64,000 nucleotides of DNA from the NCBI GenBank assembly GCA_021812385.1, contig JAKANO010000009.1, forward strand, positions 62,001 to 126,000. The letters run 5' to 3'. The stretch is from Pseudomonadota bacterium. Lineage in GTDB: Bacteria > Pseudomonadota > Gammaproteobacteria > Burkholderiales > Thiobacteraceae. The notes under the pieces were generated by a model. It did not search any database, had not been told where the DNA came from, and saw only the letters and a list, made by a program, of their open reading frames with translations. The translations under genes and the position numbers were made by a program. Of the stretch, positions 17,368 to 26,407 are shown in pieces. Numbering within the stretch: position 1 is the stretch's first letter; each line of letters opens with the position of its first letter.

Positions 17368-18708
17368 GTGGACGCGAACCGTTTTACTTATCCCATCGAC
17401 CAGCTCAAACAACTCACGCAAGACATTTTGCACCAAGCCCAAGCCGCAGGTGCCACCGCTTGTGAGGCCGAGGTCAACCAAGGTTTCGGCCAAAATGTTT
17501 CGGTGCGCCTGAACCAAGTCGAAACCATTGAGTACAATCGCGATAAGGGCTTGGGCGTCACCTGTTATTTCGGCCAGCAGCGCGGCCATGCCAGCACGTC
17601 CGATTTAAGCGCCGCGGCGATCCACGATACCGTGGCCAAGGCACTGACCATTGCCAAATACACGGCGGCCGATGAATTTGCCGGCCTGCCGGAGCCGGAA
17701 CTGTTGGCGCGCGATATTCCCGAGCTTGATCTTTATCAGCCCTGGACACTGACGGTGGAGCAGGCTATCGAAATGGCGCAAACCTGCGAAGCCGCCGCGC
17801 TCGCGGTTGATCCATGCATCAATAATTCCGAGGGCGGCTCGGTATCGACGCAAGAATCCTTGTTTGTGTATGGCAACAGCTTGGGCTTTCTCGCGGGTTA
17901 TCCCACGTCGCGCCAAGGCATTTCGTGCGCCGTGATTGCCGAATCCGAATCCGGCATGCAGCGCGATTATTGGTATTCCGCCGCACGCTCCGCCGCGCAA
18001 CTGGAAAGTGCCGCGGATGTCGGACGCATTGCCGGAGAGCGCACCCTGCGCCGCCTCAACGCGCGCAAATTGAAGACCAGGCAAGCTCCGGTGATTTTCG
18101 AGGCGTCGATCGCAACCGGCCTGCTGGGCAATTTCGTCTCCGCCGTCAGCGGCGGCAATTTATACCGCAAGACTTCTTTTTTGCTGGATAGCCTCGGCCA
18201 AACGGTATTTGCGCCCTCGGTGCAAATCGTGGAGCGCCCGCATATCAAACAAGCGCTCGGCAGCGCCCCCTTCGACAGCGAAGGTGTTGCCACCAAAGAT
18301 CGCGACGTGATCCGCGACGGCGTGTTGCAAGGCTATTTTCTCTCGACCTACACCGCGCGTAAGCTCGGCATGCACAGCACCGGCAACGCCGGCGGTTGCC
18401 ACAATTTAATTATCGAAAGCAGCGCGCTCGACTTCGCCGCCTTGCTCAAGAAAATGGATACCGGGCTGGTGGTGACCGAATTGCTGGGCCAAGGCGTGAA
18501 TCCTGTGACGGGCGATTATTCGCGCGGTGCCGCCGGCTTCTGGGTGGAGCATGGCGAGATCCAATATCCGGTCGAAGAAATCACCATCGCGGGCAATTTA
18601 AAAGACATGTTCAAACAGATCGTCGCTGTCGGCAATGATGTCGTGGTGCGCGGCTCGCGTCAAAGCGGATCGATCTTGATCGAAAACATGACGATTGCCG
18701 GTGACTAA
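17368..18708 (+). CDS. pmbA: Metalloprotease PmbA (TldE)
   Basis: A 446-residue member of the TldD/PmbA family (U62). TldE is the partner subunit that lacks the HExxH motif of TldD; the sequence has none, as expected. Family regions seen include GLGVTCYFGQQRGHASTSD, NSEGGSVST and GVNPVTGDYSRGAAGFWVE near the C-terminus. With TldD it degrades unfolded peptides and matures microcin-like peptides. The start is a GTG at 17368, right before DANRFTYP. tldD is not in the window. Confidence 0.93.
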   Translation: MDANRFTYPIDQLKQLTQDILHQAQAAGATACEAEVNQGFGQNVSVRLNQVETIEYNRDKGLGVTCYFGQQRGHASTSDLSAAAIHDTVAKALTIAKYTAADEFAGLPEPELLARDIPELDLYQPWTLTVEQAIEMAQTCEAAALAVDPCINNSEGGSVSTQESLFVYGNSLGFLAGYPTSRQGISCAVIAESESGMQRDYWYSAARSAAQLESAADVGRIAGERTLRRLNARKLKTRQAPVIFEASIATGLLGNFVSAVSGGNLYRKTSFLLDSLGQTVFAPSVQIVERPHIKQALGSAPFDSEGVATKDRDVIRDGVLQGYFLSTYTARKLGMHSTGNAGGCHNLIIESSALDFAALLKKMDTGLVVTELLGQGVNPVTGDYSRGAAGFWVEHGEIQYPVEEITIAGNLKDMFKQIVAVGNDVVVRGSRQSGSILIENMTIAGD

Positions 18709-18730
18709 AGATATTCAGGGGGGAAATAAT

Positions 18731-19810
18731 ATGCAGCGTCGTACATTCATGAAACGTGCGGGCATCGGACTGGCCCTCGGAACCACTGCCAGCATCGCGC
18801 AGGCCGCCGAACCCGAAGTGAAATGGCGTCTTGCCTCCAGCTTCCCCAAGAGCCTGGATACGATTTTCGGCGCGGCCGAATTGCTGGCCAAGCGCGTGGC
18901 CCAGCTCACCAACAACAAATTTCAAATTCGTGTGTTTGCCGCCGGCGAATTGGTGCCAGGCCTGCAAGTGCTGGATGCGGTGAGCCAAGGCACGGTGGAC
19001 TGCGGCCACACCGCCAGCTATTACTATGTCGGCAAGAACAAGGCGTTTGCTTTCGATACCACGCTGCCCTTCGGCCTTTCCGCGCGCCAGCAAAATGCCT
19101 GGCTGTACTACGGCGGCGGGCTGGAATTGATGCGCGATTTATTCAAAGGCCATGGCGTGATCAATTTCCCCGGCGGCAATACCGGCACGCAAATGGGCGG
19201 ATGGTTCCGCAAGGAGATCAAGAGCCTCGCCGATTTGAAGGGCCTGAAAATGCGCATCCCCGGCATCGCCGGAGAAATTATGTCGCGCTTGGGTGTGGTG
19301 ACGCAGACCCTGGCTGGGCCGGATATCTACCCCTCTTTGGAAAAAGGCGCCATCGACGCCGCGGAATGGGTCGGCCCCTACGACGATGAAAAGCTGGGTT
19401 TCTACAAAGTGGCGAAACATTACTACTACCCCGGGTGGTGGGAAGGCGGCGCCAATCTATCGTTCATGATCAATACGAAAGAATGGGAAAAACTTCCGGC
19501 CAGCTACAAAGAAGCCTTCGAAGTCGCAACCGCGGAGGCGAACTTGCACATGCTCGCCCAATACGATGCCAAAAATCCCGCTGCGCTGGGGCGCTTGCTG
19601 CGCGCTGGCGCCAAGCTGCACCCTTTCCCCAAGGACATCATGGTGGCCGCGCTCAAAGTGGCGAATCAACTGTATGCGGAAGAAGCCGCAAAAAATCCCG
19701 CATTCAAAAAAATCTACGAACCCTGGAGCCGTTTCCGCAACGACCAATTCCAATGGTTCCGCGTGGCGGAATTGAGCTACGCCAATTTCACTTTCAACAA
19801 CGTCAAGTAA
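18731..19810 (+). CDS. TRAP transporter solute-binding protein (DctP/TakP-like)
   Basis: The 359-residue protein begins MQRRTFMKRAGIGLALG, a twin-arginine-like signal ending near AQAA. The mature part matches the TakP branch, which binds alpha-keto acids or other monocarboxylates. Typical stretches are MRIPGIAGEIMSRLG, IYPSLEKGAIDAAEWVGPYD and HYYYPGWWEGGANLS. The ATG at 18731 has a strong AGGGGGGA site, so it is preferred over a GTG 36 bases upstream. The DctQ and DctM genes are not adjacent; a matching pair lies 4.5 kb downstream on the opposite strand (24294-26311). It lies just after pmbA. Confidence 0.9.
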   Translation: MQRRTFMKRAGIGLALGTTASIAQAAEPEVKWRLASSFPKSLDTIFGAAELLAKRVAQLTNNKFQIRVFAAGELVPGLQVLDAVSQGTVDCGHTASYYYVGKNKAFAFDTTLPFGLSARQQNAWLYYGGGLELMRDLFKGHGVINFPGGNTGTQMGGWFRKEIKSLADLKGLKMRIPGIAGEIMSRLGVVTQTLAGPDIYPSLEKGAIDAAEWVGPYDDEKLGFYKVAKHYYYPGWWEGGANLSFMINTKEWEKLPASYKEAFEVATAEANLHMLAQYDAKNPAALGRLLRAGAKLHPFPKDIMVAALKVANQLYAEEAAKNPAFKKIYEPWSRFRNDQFQWFRVAELSYANFTFNNVK

Positions 19811-19820
19811 CGGCGCCTCC

Positions 19821-20549
19821 ATGGAATTGTCAGTCATCGTCCCAGTCAAAAACGAGCAGGAAAACATCCTGCCCTTGCTGGGTGAAATTCGTGATGCGCT
19901 GGAATGTCGTTGCGAATACGAAGTGATCTACATCAACGACGGCAGCACCGACACCACCCCGGCCGTGCTGGCGCAAGCGCAGCGCGAATTCCCGCGCTTG
20001 CGCGTGCTGACGCATGCGCAAAGCTGCGGCCAAAGCGCAGCGGTGATGAGCGGCGTGCGCGCGGCGCGCGGCGAATGGATCGCCACCTTGGATGGCGACG
20101 GCCAAAACGATCCGGCGGATATTCCGAATTTGCTCGCGGTGGCGCGCGATCCTGCGCAGCCGAAAAATTTGCAACTGATCGCCGGCTGGCGCAAGCAGCG
20201 CAAGGACACTTGGTTGAAACGGCTTTCTTCGCGCATCGCCAACGGCGTGCGTTCGCGCATGTTGAATGACGCCACGCCCGACACCGGTTGCGGCCTTAAG
20301 CTCATCCCGCGCGCGGTGTATTTGCAGCTGCCGTTCTTCAATCACATGCATCGTTTTCTACCGGCGCTGGTGCGGCGCAACGGCGGCGCGACGATCTCGG
20401 TCGAAGTGCACCACCGCCCGCGCACCCGCGGCATTTCCAATTACGGCCTGCATAACCGCCTATGGGTCGGCATCGTCGATATCTTCGGCGTGATGTGGCT
20501 GCAGCGGCGCATGAAATTGCCGCAGGTGAGCGAGATCGCGCGTACATGA
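19821..20549 (+). CDS. Glycosyltransferase family 2 (dolichyl-phosphate sugar synthase / ArnC type)
   Basis: The 242-residue GT-A protein has LSVIVPVKNEQENI at the start, INDGSTD (38-44), and DGDGQNDP (91-98), the DxD metal/sugar-nucleotide site. RTRGISNYG is near the end. It has no C-terminal membrane helices, unlike ArnC. Such enzymes transfer a sugar to a polyprenyl phosphate carrier at the inner face of the membrane. Its stop overlaps the ATG of the TVP38-like gene (ATGA), and a GT39-like enzyme follows, which fits a carrier-lipid glycosylation route. Confidence 0.87.
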   Translation: MELSVIVPVKNEQENILPLLGEIRDALECRCEYEVIYINDGSTDTTPAVLAQAQREFPRLRVLTHAQSCGQSAAVMSGVRAARGEWIATLDGDGQNDPADIPNLLAVARDPAQPKNLQLIAGWRKQRKDTWLKRLSSRIANGVRSRMLNDATPDTGCGLKLIPRAVYLQLPFFNHMHRFLPALVRRNGGATISVEVHHRPRTRGISNYGLHNRLWVGIVDIFGVMWLQRRMKLPQVSEIART

Positions 20550-21262
20550 ACCCGCGCAGGATTTTACGCGGATTGATTTTCATGGCTTCGTTGCTGGCCT
20601 TGGGCTATCTCCTCGAAGCCACGCATTTCGGCGCCAGCCTCAACCAGGCCTGGATCGATACCGAGATTCGCGGCAAGGGGCTGAGCGGCGAGTTGCTATT
20701 CATCGGCGTCGGCGCGCTGGCCGCCGCGCTGGCCATGCCGCGCCAGATCATCAGCTTTCTCGGCGGCTATGCCTTCGGTTTCTTGTACGGCGCGTTGCTG
20801 ACCTTGGTCGCGGTTACCCTGGGTTGCGCGCTGACTTTTCTGTATGCGCGCTGGATCGGACGGCATTTCATCGCCACGCGCTGGGGCGCGCGCATCAAGC
20901 GTATCGACGATTTCCTGGGCAGGAACCCATTCGCCATGGCCTTGCTGATCCGCCTGTTGCCGTTGGGCAATAATGTGGTGACCAATTTGACGGCGGGTGT
21001 GACCAGCGTGCGTGCGCTGCCATTCATTCTCGGCTCCATGGTCGGCTATATTCCGCAGACCTTGATATTTTCCTTGGTGGGCAGCGGCGTCAATGTCGAT
21101 CCGACGCTGCGCATCGGGGTGGCGGTGGTGCTGTTCCTGACTTCGGGCGCCATCGGCGTATGGCTGTATCGCAAATTTCGCCACGGCCATACCTTGGGCG
21201 CGGAAGTGGATGCGGAGTTGGATCCTGAAGCCGCCCCTGAAAAGCTTTTAAAACCCGATTAA
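20546..21262 (+). CDS. TVP38/TMEM64-family (DedA-like) membrane protein
   Basis: A 238-residue protein with about five to six hydrophobic segments. The family core FLGGYAFGFLYGALLTLVAVTLG is followed by the re-entrant region RLLPLGNNVVTNLTAGVTSV and VGYIPQTLIFSLVGSG. VTT-domain proteins are linked to scrambling or recycling of polyprenyl phosphate and phospholipids. The ATG at 20546 overlaps the stop of the GT2 gene, so the two are translationally coupled. The C-terminal tail is acidic. Confidence 0.85.
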   Translation: MNPRRILRGLIFMASLLALGYLLEATHFGASLNQAWIDTEIRGKGLSGELLFIGVGALAAALAMPRQIISFLGGYAFGFLYGALLTLVAVTLGCALTFLYARWIGRHFIATRWGARIKRIDDFLGRNPFAMALLIRLLPLGNNVVTNLTAGVTSVRALPFILGSMVGYIPQTLIFSLVGSGVNVDPTLRIGVAVVLFLTSGAIGVWLYRKFRHGHTLGAEVDAELDPEAAPEKLLKPD

Positions 21263-21305
21263 CTGTGCTCTGCGCGGTTAGTGCTATGGTTGGAAATCAA
21301 ACTTT

Positions 21306-22928
21306 ATGTATCCCCTGAAACAAGACCGTTCCCTCCTTTTGCTCCTGCTCGGTTGGGCCGCCCTGGCCGTGGCGGCGCTGTTTCTGCGCCCGCTGTGGCC
21401 GCTCGATGAAACGCGCTATGTCGCCGTCGCGTGGGATATGTGGCAGCGCGGCGACTTCCTGGTGCCGTATTTGAATGGCGCGCCATATAGCCAGAAACCG
21501 CCGTTATTGTTTTGGCTGATGCAGGCGGGCTGGGCGTTGTTCGGCGTCAATGAGTGGTGGCCGCGCTTGATTGCGCCAGTGCTCGGTCTGCTCAGCATCC
21601 CCTTGATGACGCAGCTGGCGCGTCGCTTGCAGCCGGACAGCACCGATCTCGCCATCCAGGCGGTTTGGATTTACTGCGGCGCGCTGTTGTTCGGCGCTTT
21701 GTTTACCCTGCTCGGCTTCGATGGGTTGCTGGTCTGCAGCACCTTGATCGGCATGCTGGGGATCGTGCGTGCGGCGCAAGGCGAATTGCGGCGCGGCATG
21801 ATTTGGCTCGGCGTGGCGATCGGTCTGGGCGTGTTGTCCAAAGGCCCCGTGATCTTGTTGCATTTGTTGCCCGCCGCTGTATTTGCGCCCTGGTGGTCGC
21901 CTGAAGTGCGCCGCGACAAAGGTCGCTGGTATTGGGGCGTGCTGGGCGCGGTTGGCCTGGGAGCGGTGATCGCCTTGCTGTGGGCCGTTCCCGCGGCTTA
22001 TTTTGGCGGAGCGGCGTATCGCACCGCGATTTTTTGGGGGCAGACTGCAGGGCGCATGACCTCTTCTTTTGCGCATCGCGCGCCGCTGTGGTGGTATTTA
22101 CCGCTGTTGCCGGTGTTGCTGTTCCCGTGGTTGTTGTGGCCGAGCTTATGGCGCGGTTTGTTCGCATTGCGCAAGGCGGAAAGTACCAGCGTGCGCTTCT
22201 TGCTGGCGTGGATCGTACCGGTGTTTATCGGTTTCTCGCTCGTCAGCGGCAAGCAAGAGCGCTACTTATTGCCGCTGTTGCCGGCGTTCGCTTTACTCGC
22301 GGCGTATGCGCTGCAGCGCGTGCAGCATGAGCGGTTGCGGCGCTTCGATTTGCTGATGCCGTCACTGGGTTTTGCACTGCTGGCGAGCGGCTGGGTTTAT
22401 GCATTCATGCACCCGCAGCGGCTTGGCGCTGCCTTGTCCGGCGCGCCTTTGCCTATTTGGCCGGCGGTGGTTTTTGCTGCGATTGCGCTGGCGCTGCTCT
22501 TCGCGAGCGGCCTCAAACTAGCGCTGCGCCTGCGGCTGCTCGCAAGCGCGGTATGGATGGTGATCCTGGTCAGTTATTTCAGCGTGGTTCCGCTCATAGC
22601 ACCGTATAGCGATCCGCATCCGGTGGCGCAATATTTAGCGGGCTTGCAACAACGCGGCAACGCGCTCGCCTATTGGGGCAAGTATCATGCGCAATTCGAT
22701 TTTACCGGGCGGCTTAAGCCGGTAACCGAGATCACTTCCTTGGAAAGCCTCCACGCTTGGCTGCTGCAAAATCCGCAAGGCCGCATCATGCTGTTCGAGG
22801 ATCAAGCGAGTACCAGTGCCAGCCCACCCGAATTCGAACGCTTCTTCCGCGGCGGCTACCTGCAAGTGTGGAGCGCTAGCACGTTTTATGCGGCCCGCGC
22901 ACCAGGCGCTACGTCCCCAGCGCCTTAA
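21306..22928 (+). CDS. ArnT-like GT39 membrane glycosyltransferase
   Basis: The 540-residue polytopic protein has the ArnT/PMT N-terminal pattern: a first helix, then RPLWPLDETRYVAVAWDMW (acidic catalytic loop) and GAPYSQKPPLLFWLM. About 12 hydrophobic segments follow, then a soluble C-terminal domain of ~100 residues. ArnT enzymes transfer a sugar from undecaprenyl phosphate to lipid A or another envelope acceptor on the periplasmic side. The upstream GT2 and TVP38-like genes are likely partners. The acceptor and the sugar are not known; no arnA/B genes are seen. Confidence 0.85.
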   Translation: MYPLKQDRSLLLLLLGWAALAVAALFLRPLWPLDETRYVAVAWDMWQRGDFLVPYLNGAPYSQKPPLLFWLMQAGWALFGVNEWWPRLIAPVLGLLSIPLMTQLARRLQPDSTDLAIQAVWIYCGALLFGALFTLLGFDGLLVCSTLIGMLGIVRAAQGELRRGMIWLGVAIGLGVLSKGPVILLHLLPAAVFAPWWSPEVRRDKGRWYWGVLGAVGLGAVIALLWAVPAAYFGGAAYRTAIFWGQTAGRMTSSFAHRAPLWWYLPLLPVLLFPWLLWPSLWRGLFALRKAESTSVRFLLAWIVPVFIGFSLVSGKQERYLLPLLPAFALLAAYALQRVQHERLRRFDLLMPSLGFALLASGWVYAFMHPQRLGAALSGAPLPIWPAVVFAAIALALLFASGLKLALRLRLLASAVWMVILVSYFSVVPLIAPYSDPHPVAQYLAGLQQRGNALAYWGKYHAQFDFTGRLKPVTEITSLESLHAWLLQNPQGRIMLFEDQASTSASPPEFERFFRGGYLQVWSASTFYAARAPGATSPAP

Positions 22929-23314
22929 TCGAATTGCTGCTGCAAATACGCAATGATCTTGTTGGAATCATAGAGCCATTCGCTATTGCCTTGCGCATCG
23001 GTGATTCTTAAACACGGCACTTTGATTTGGCCGCCGCCTTGCAGCAAATCGGCGCGGTGCTGTGCATCATGCTGCGCATCGCGCAATTCAATGTTCAGTG
23101 ATTTGCTGCGCATCGCGCGCCGCACCTTCATGCAAAACGGGCAAGTCTTGAATTGATACAGGGCGAGCGCTTGGCATTTTTGATCGACGAGCTTTTGCGC
23201 TTCAGGCGAGCGCACCACGCCCTTGGGCGGGGTTAATCGCTCCCACAACAGCAGGATTGGGCCAAGCACGAAGCGCACAGTCTTAAAAAAAGCTTTAAAT
23301 ATAAATTTCATCAC
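22925..23314 (-). CDS. Membrane-anchored glutaredoxin-like protein
   Basis: A 129-residue product with an N-terminal hydrophobic stretch (FVLGPILLLWERL, about 15-27) and then a glutaredoxin fold. KTCPFCMKVRRAM holds the CPFC redox pair (Cys58, Cys61), KVPCLRI provides the cis-Pro loop, and WLYDSNKIIAYL is the C-terminal helix. The CPFC site replaces the usual CPYC. It lies downstream of trhO on the same strand, and its stop overlaps the ArnT-like gene by four bases. Likely role: thiol reduction near the inner face of the membrane. Confidence 0.85.
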   Translation of the reverse strand: MMKFIFKAFFKTVRFVLGPILLLWERLTPPKGVVRSPEAQKLVDQKCQALALYQFKTCPFCMKVRRAMRSKSLNIELRDAQHDAQHRADLLQGGGQIKVPCLRITDAQGNSEWLYDSNKIIAYLQQQFD

Positions 23315-23357
23315 GAACCTAATGCATTACAGGGTTAAAAGTCTGGGTACGCCGCGC

Positions 23358-24287
23358 TTACGCGCCGCGCTTTTTGTGGCGAATACCGATGTGCTGCTTG
23401 CCGCGTTGCAGCGCTAATGCCACTTGTCTTTGCCGCTCCATGGCGCGTGCGCGCTTTTCCTCGGACAGCGTATCGAAACAGCGCGGGCAGGAAACGCCTT
23501 CTTGATATTTCGGCGAAGCCTTGTCTTCGGGCGCTATCGGGTAGCGGCAGGAGCGGCATTGATCATGTTGGCCCACGCTCAGGCCATGGCCGACCGCCAC
23601 GCGTTGATCGAACACGAAGCACTCGCCTTCCCACAAGCTTTGTTCCGCGGGAATTTTTTCCAGGTATTTGAGAATGCCGCCTTGCAGGTGATACACATCC
23701 TCGAAGCCTTGCTCGAGCATGAAGGCGGTGGCCTTTTCGCAGCGAATGCCGCCGGTGCAAAACATCGCCACTTTTTTATGTTTCGCGGGATCGAGATTTT
23801 GTTTCACATAGGCGGGAAATTCGCGGAAGGTGGTGGTCTTCGGGTCGAGCGCGCCGCGAAAAGTGCCGATGTCGTATTCGTAATCGTTACGCGTATCGAC
23901 CACTAATACCTCGGGATCGGAAATCAAGGCGTTCCAATTTTCCGGCGTGACATAGGTGCCGACTTTTTCATTCGGGTCGATGCCGGGCACACCCAAGGTG
24001 ACGATCTCTTTCTTCAAGCGCACCTTCATGCGGTAAAACGGCATCTCGTCGGCCAAGGATTCCTTGTGTTCGAGCGCCGCCAAGCGCGCATCGCTGCGTA
24101 GAAAAGCGAGCAAGGCATCGATGCCGGCGCGGCTGCCGGCGACCGTGCCGTTGATGCCTTCTTGCGCCAGCAATAGGGTGCCCTTGATGGCGTTGGCCTC
24201 ACAACAGGCAAGTAGCGGGTTTTGCAGCGCGCGGAAGTCCGGAAGCTTGGCGAATTTATATAAAGCGGCAACGATGATTTGAGACAT
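23358..24287 (-). CDS. trhO: tRNA uridine(34) hydroxylase TrhO (rhodanese-like, YceA)
   Basis: The 309-residue protein has an N-terminal acylphosphatase-like part ([18 protein letters not shown]) and a rhodanese domain with [17 protein letters not shown] and the active loop [11 protein letters not shown] (Cys177, Cys183). A C-terminal CRSC ... CPRC cysteine set may bind zinc. TrhO hydroxylates U34 of tRNAs on the way to 5-(carboxy)methoxyuridine. It is followed by the glutaredoxin-like gene on the same strand. Length and domain order are normal. Confidence 0.92.
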   Translation of the reverse strand: MSQIIVAALYKFAKLPDFRALQNPLLACCEANAIKGTLLLAQEGINGTVAGSRAGIDALLAFLRSDARLAALEHKESLADEMPFYRMKVRLKKEIVTLGVPGIDPNEKVGTYVTPENWNALISDPEVLVVDTRNDYEYDIGTFRGALDPKTTTFREFPAYVKQNLDPAKHKKVAMFCTGGIRCEKATAFMLEQGFEDVYHLQGGILKYLEKIPAEQSLWEGECFVFDQRVAVGHGLSVGQHDQCRSCRYPIAPEDKASPKYQEGVSCPRCFDTLSEEKRARAMERQRQVALALQRGKQHIGIRHKKRGA

Positions 24288-24293
24288 ATCTGC

Positions 24294-25739
24294 TTACTCA
24301 AGATTGAAATTTAAAGGTGCCGAGGAACCGCTTGGGCTCGCCGGTATTTCGATTTGCAGCGGGACATCCGCTTCGACCTTTTTCACGCGGGTGCCGGTCA
24401 GCGCAGGGAAAGCGATAATCAAGGCCACCATCACTATTTGCAGCAACACAAACGGCACCGCACCCCAATAAATCTGGCTGGTTTTGACGCCGCCGGTGAG
24501 CCGCCCGGTGACATTATCCACATAATCGTGCTTGGGCGCGACGCTGCGCAAATAGAACAGGGCAAAGCCGAACGGCGGGTGCATGAACGAGGTTTGCATA
24601 TTCACCGCGAGCAGCACGCCGAACCACACCAAGTCGATACCGAGTTTATGCGCGACCGGCGCCAGCAGCGGCACGATGATGAAGGAGAGTTCAAAGAAGT
24701 CCAAAAAGAACGCCAAGACGAAAACCATGAGGTTGACCACGATCAAAAATCCAAGCGCGCCGCCCGGCAAGTTGGCCAACAATTGATCCACCCATAAATC
24801 GCCGTTCACCGCGCGAAACACCAGACTGAACACGGTGGAGCCGACCAGAATAAACATCACGAAGGAAGACAGTTTGGCGGTGGTGTCCAAGGCTTGTTTC
24901 AGCTGTACTAATTTCAAGCGGCGCTTGAGCAGCGCCAACACCAGTGCGCCGCTGGCGCCCATCGCGCCGCCTTCGGTGGGCGTGGCGATGCCGAGAAAAA
25001 TCGTGCCCAGCACCAGAAAAATCAGCAGCAGCGGCGGCGCCAAGGTGGCGAGCGCATGCCGCGCAAGCTGGCTGCCGCGCAAGGTGCGCGCCGCGAGAGG
25101 CAGGGCGGGTGCGGCTGCCGGCTTGAGCAAGGTCACGGCAAATACATACACGGTATACAACGCCGTCAGCAGCAAGCCCGGCAACAGCGCGCCTTGATAC
25201 AAGGCGCTGACGGGGCGCTGCAATTGATCGGCCAGCACAATCAACACCAGGCTCGGCGGAATGATTTGCGCCAGCGTGCCGGAAGCCGCGATGACGCCCG
25301 CCGACAAACGCCGGTCGAAGCCATAGCGCAGCATGATCGGCAGGGAAATCAGCCCCATCGAAATCACCGAAGCGGCGACCACGCCGGTGGTGGCGGCCAG
25401 TAGCGCGCCGACGAAAATCACCGCATAGGCGATGCCGCCGCGAATCGGGCCGAACAATTGGCCGATGCTTTCGAGCAAATCCTCGGCCATGCCGCTGCGT
25501 TCCAAAACCAAGCCCATGAACGTAAAGAACGGGATCGCCAGCAGCGTTTCGTTTTGCATGATGCCGTAGATGCGGTAGGGCAGCGCGCCGAGCAAGTCGG
25601 CGGTGAGCAAGCCTTGCTGAATGCCGAGTACGGCAAACAGCAAACCGTTGGCGGCGAGCGAAAACGCCACCGGATATCCCAGCAACAGGAACAGCACCAA
25701 GCCGGCGAACATCAGCGGCGGAAACAGCTCCGGGCTCAT
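24294..25739 (-). CDS. TRAP transporter large permease (DctM)
   Basis: A 481-residue polytopic protein of the DctM family. Family regions include IPFFTFMGLVLERSGMAEDL, GATTGVV-type glycine motifs (LLAATTGVVAASVISMG), GGAMGASGAL and the late FLDFFELSFIIVPLL. The ATG at 25739 overlaps the dctQ stop (ATGA). An upstream extension of the frame into dctQ is not coding. Together with DctQ and a periplasmic P protein it drives Na+-dependent uptake of organic acids. The TakP-like P protein at 18731 is the best partner in the window. Confidence 0.92.
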   Translation of the reverse strand: MSPELFPPLMFAGLVLFLLLGYPVAFSLAANGLLFAVLGIQQGLLTADLLGALPYRIYGIMQNETLLAIPFFTFMGLVLERSGMAEDLLESIGQLFGPIRGGIAYAVIFVGALLAATTGVVAASVISMGLISLPIMLRYGFDRRLSAGVIAASGTLAQIIPPSLVLIVLADQLQRPVSALYQGALLPGLLLTALYTVYVFAVTLLKPAAAPALPLAARTLRGSQLARHALATLAPPLLLIFLVLGTIFLGIATPTEGGAMGASGALVLALLKRRLKLVQLKQALDTTAKLSSFVMFILVGSTVFSLVFRAVNGDLWVDQLLANLPGGALGFLIVVNLMVFVLAFFLDFFELSFIIVPLLAPVAHKLGIDLVWFGVLLAVNMQTSFMHPPFGFALFYLRSVAPKHDYVDNVTGRLTGGVKTSQIYWGAVPFVLLQIVMVALIIAFPALTGTRVKKVEADVPLQIEIPASPSGSSAPLNFNLE

Positions 25740-26311
25740 GCGCTTTTCTCGGGAGAATCGAGCGCCGCCAGGTGTTCGCTCGGGACATGCGCAGCTTCGG
25801 TTGGTGGCGCCATGCCCAGTAAAAAACCGACGCGCTTGATGATTTCCGATACGCCCTGCAAAGCGAGCAGGGCGAAGCAAATCGGGATCAGGGATTTAGC
25901 CGGCCACAAAATCAAGCCGCCGGGATTGCTCGACCACTCCTGCGATGTAAACGATTCCCAAAAAAACGGCCAAGCATAAAACAGGATCAGCGCGCACAGC
26001 GGCAGCAGAAAAAATAGCGTGCCAAAGATATCGATCCAGGCTTGCGCGCGCGGCCCGAGGCGGTTGCTCAACAGGTCGATGCGCACATGCTCGTTTTTCA
26101 GCAGGGTATAAGCCGCCGCCAGCAAAAAAACCGCCGCGAACAGGCTCCATTGGATTTCCAGCCAGCCGTTGGAACTCATATCGAAGGCTTTGCGCATAAT
26201 GGCATTGCTGGCGCTGATCAGAACCATGACGAGGATCAGCCAAGTCGCGGCGCGGCCGATGGCTTGATTGATACGGTCGATGAGACCGGCGAGTTGCAGT
26301 AGGCGTTTCAT
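25736..26311 (-). CDS. TRAP transporter small permease (DctQ)
   Basis: A 191-residue protein with four hydrophobic segments and the DctQ pattern NAIMRKAFDMSSNGWLEIQW, then LLKNEHVRIDLL. It is larger than many DctQ proteins, as is common in the mannitol/keto-acid TRAP group. I chose the ATG at 26311; a TTG at 26332 is possible. It is coupled to dctM by a four-base overlap. A GTAG-type palindrome lies upstream in the gap to the K+ channel gene. Confidence 0.9.
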   Translation of the reverse strand: MKRLLQLAGLIDRINQAIGRAATWLILVMVLISASNAIMRKAFDMSSNGWLEIQWSLFAAVFLLAAAYTLLKNEHVRIDLLSNRLGPRAQAWIDIFGTLFFLLPLCALILFYAWPFFWESFTSQEWSSNPGGLILWPAKSLIPICFALLALQGVSEIIKRVGFLLGMAPPTEAAHVPSEHLAALDSPEKSA

Positions 26312-26361
26312 GGTGGTTGGGCAGAACTTCAAAAGGCTGGAAAACAGCTAGCGCGATTATA

Positions 26362-26399
26362 GGCGGGCTGGCTCCCGCCGTCGAATCGACGGTGCTACC
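26362..26399 (-). repeat. REP-like palindrome (GTAG type)
   Basis: Read on the minus strand, GGTAGCA is followed by the palindrome CCGTCGATTCGACGG (26378-26392) and then a second small stem, GGCGGG/CCCGCC. A GTAG tetranucleotide before a short GC-rich hairpin is the hallmark of REP elements spread by RAYT transposases. It lies in the gap between dctQ and the K+ channel gene. Confidence 0.5.
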
Positions 26400-26407
26400 A
26401 TGCGCCT

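Noticed and set aside
18695-18730. GTG start at 18695 for the TRAP binding protein
   Set aside because: The ATG at 18731 has a strong ribosome site and gives a proper twin-arginine signal at the N-terminus.
24691-25788. 365-codon frame on the minus strand within dctM in another frame
   Set aside because: Arg/His-rich translation in a frame shifted against dctM, which has clear transporter motifs.
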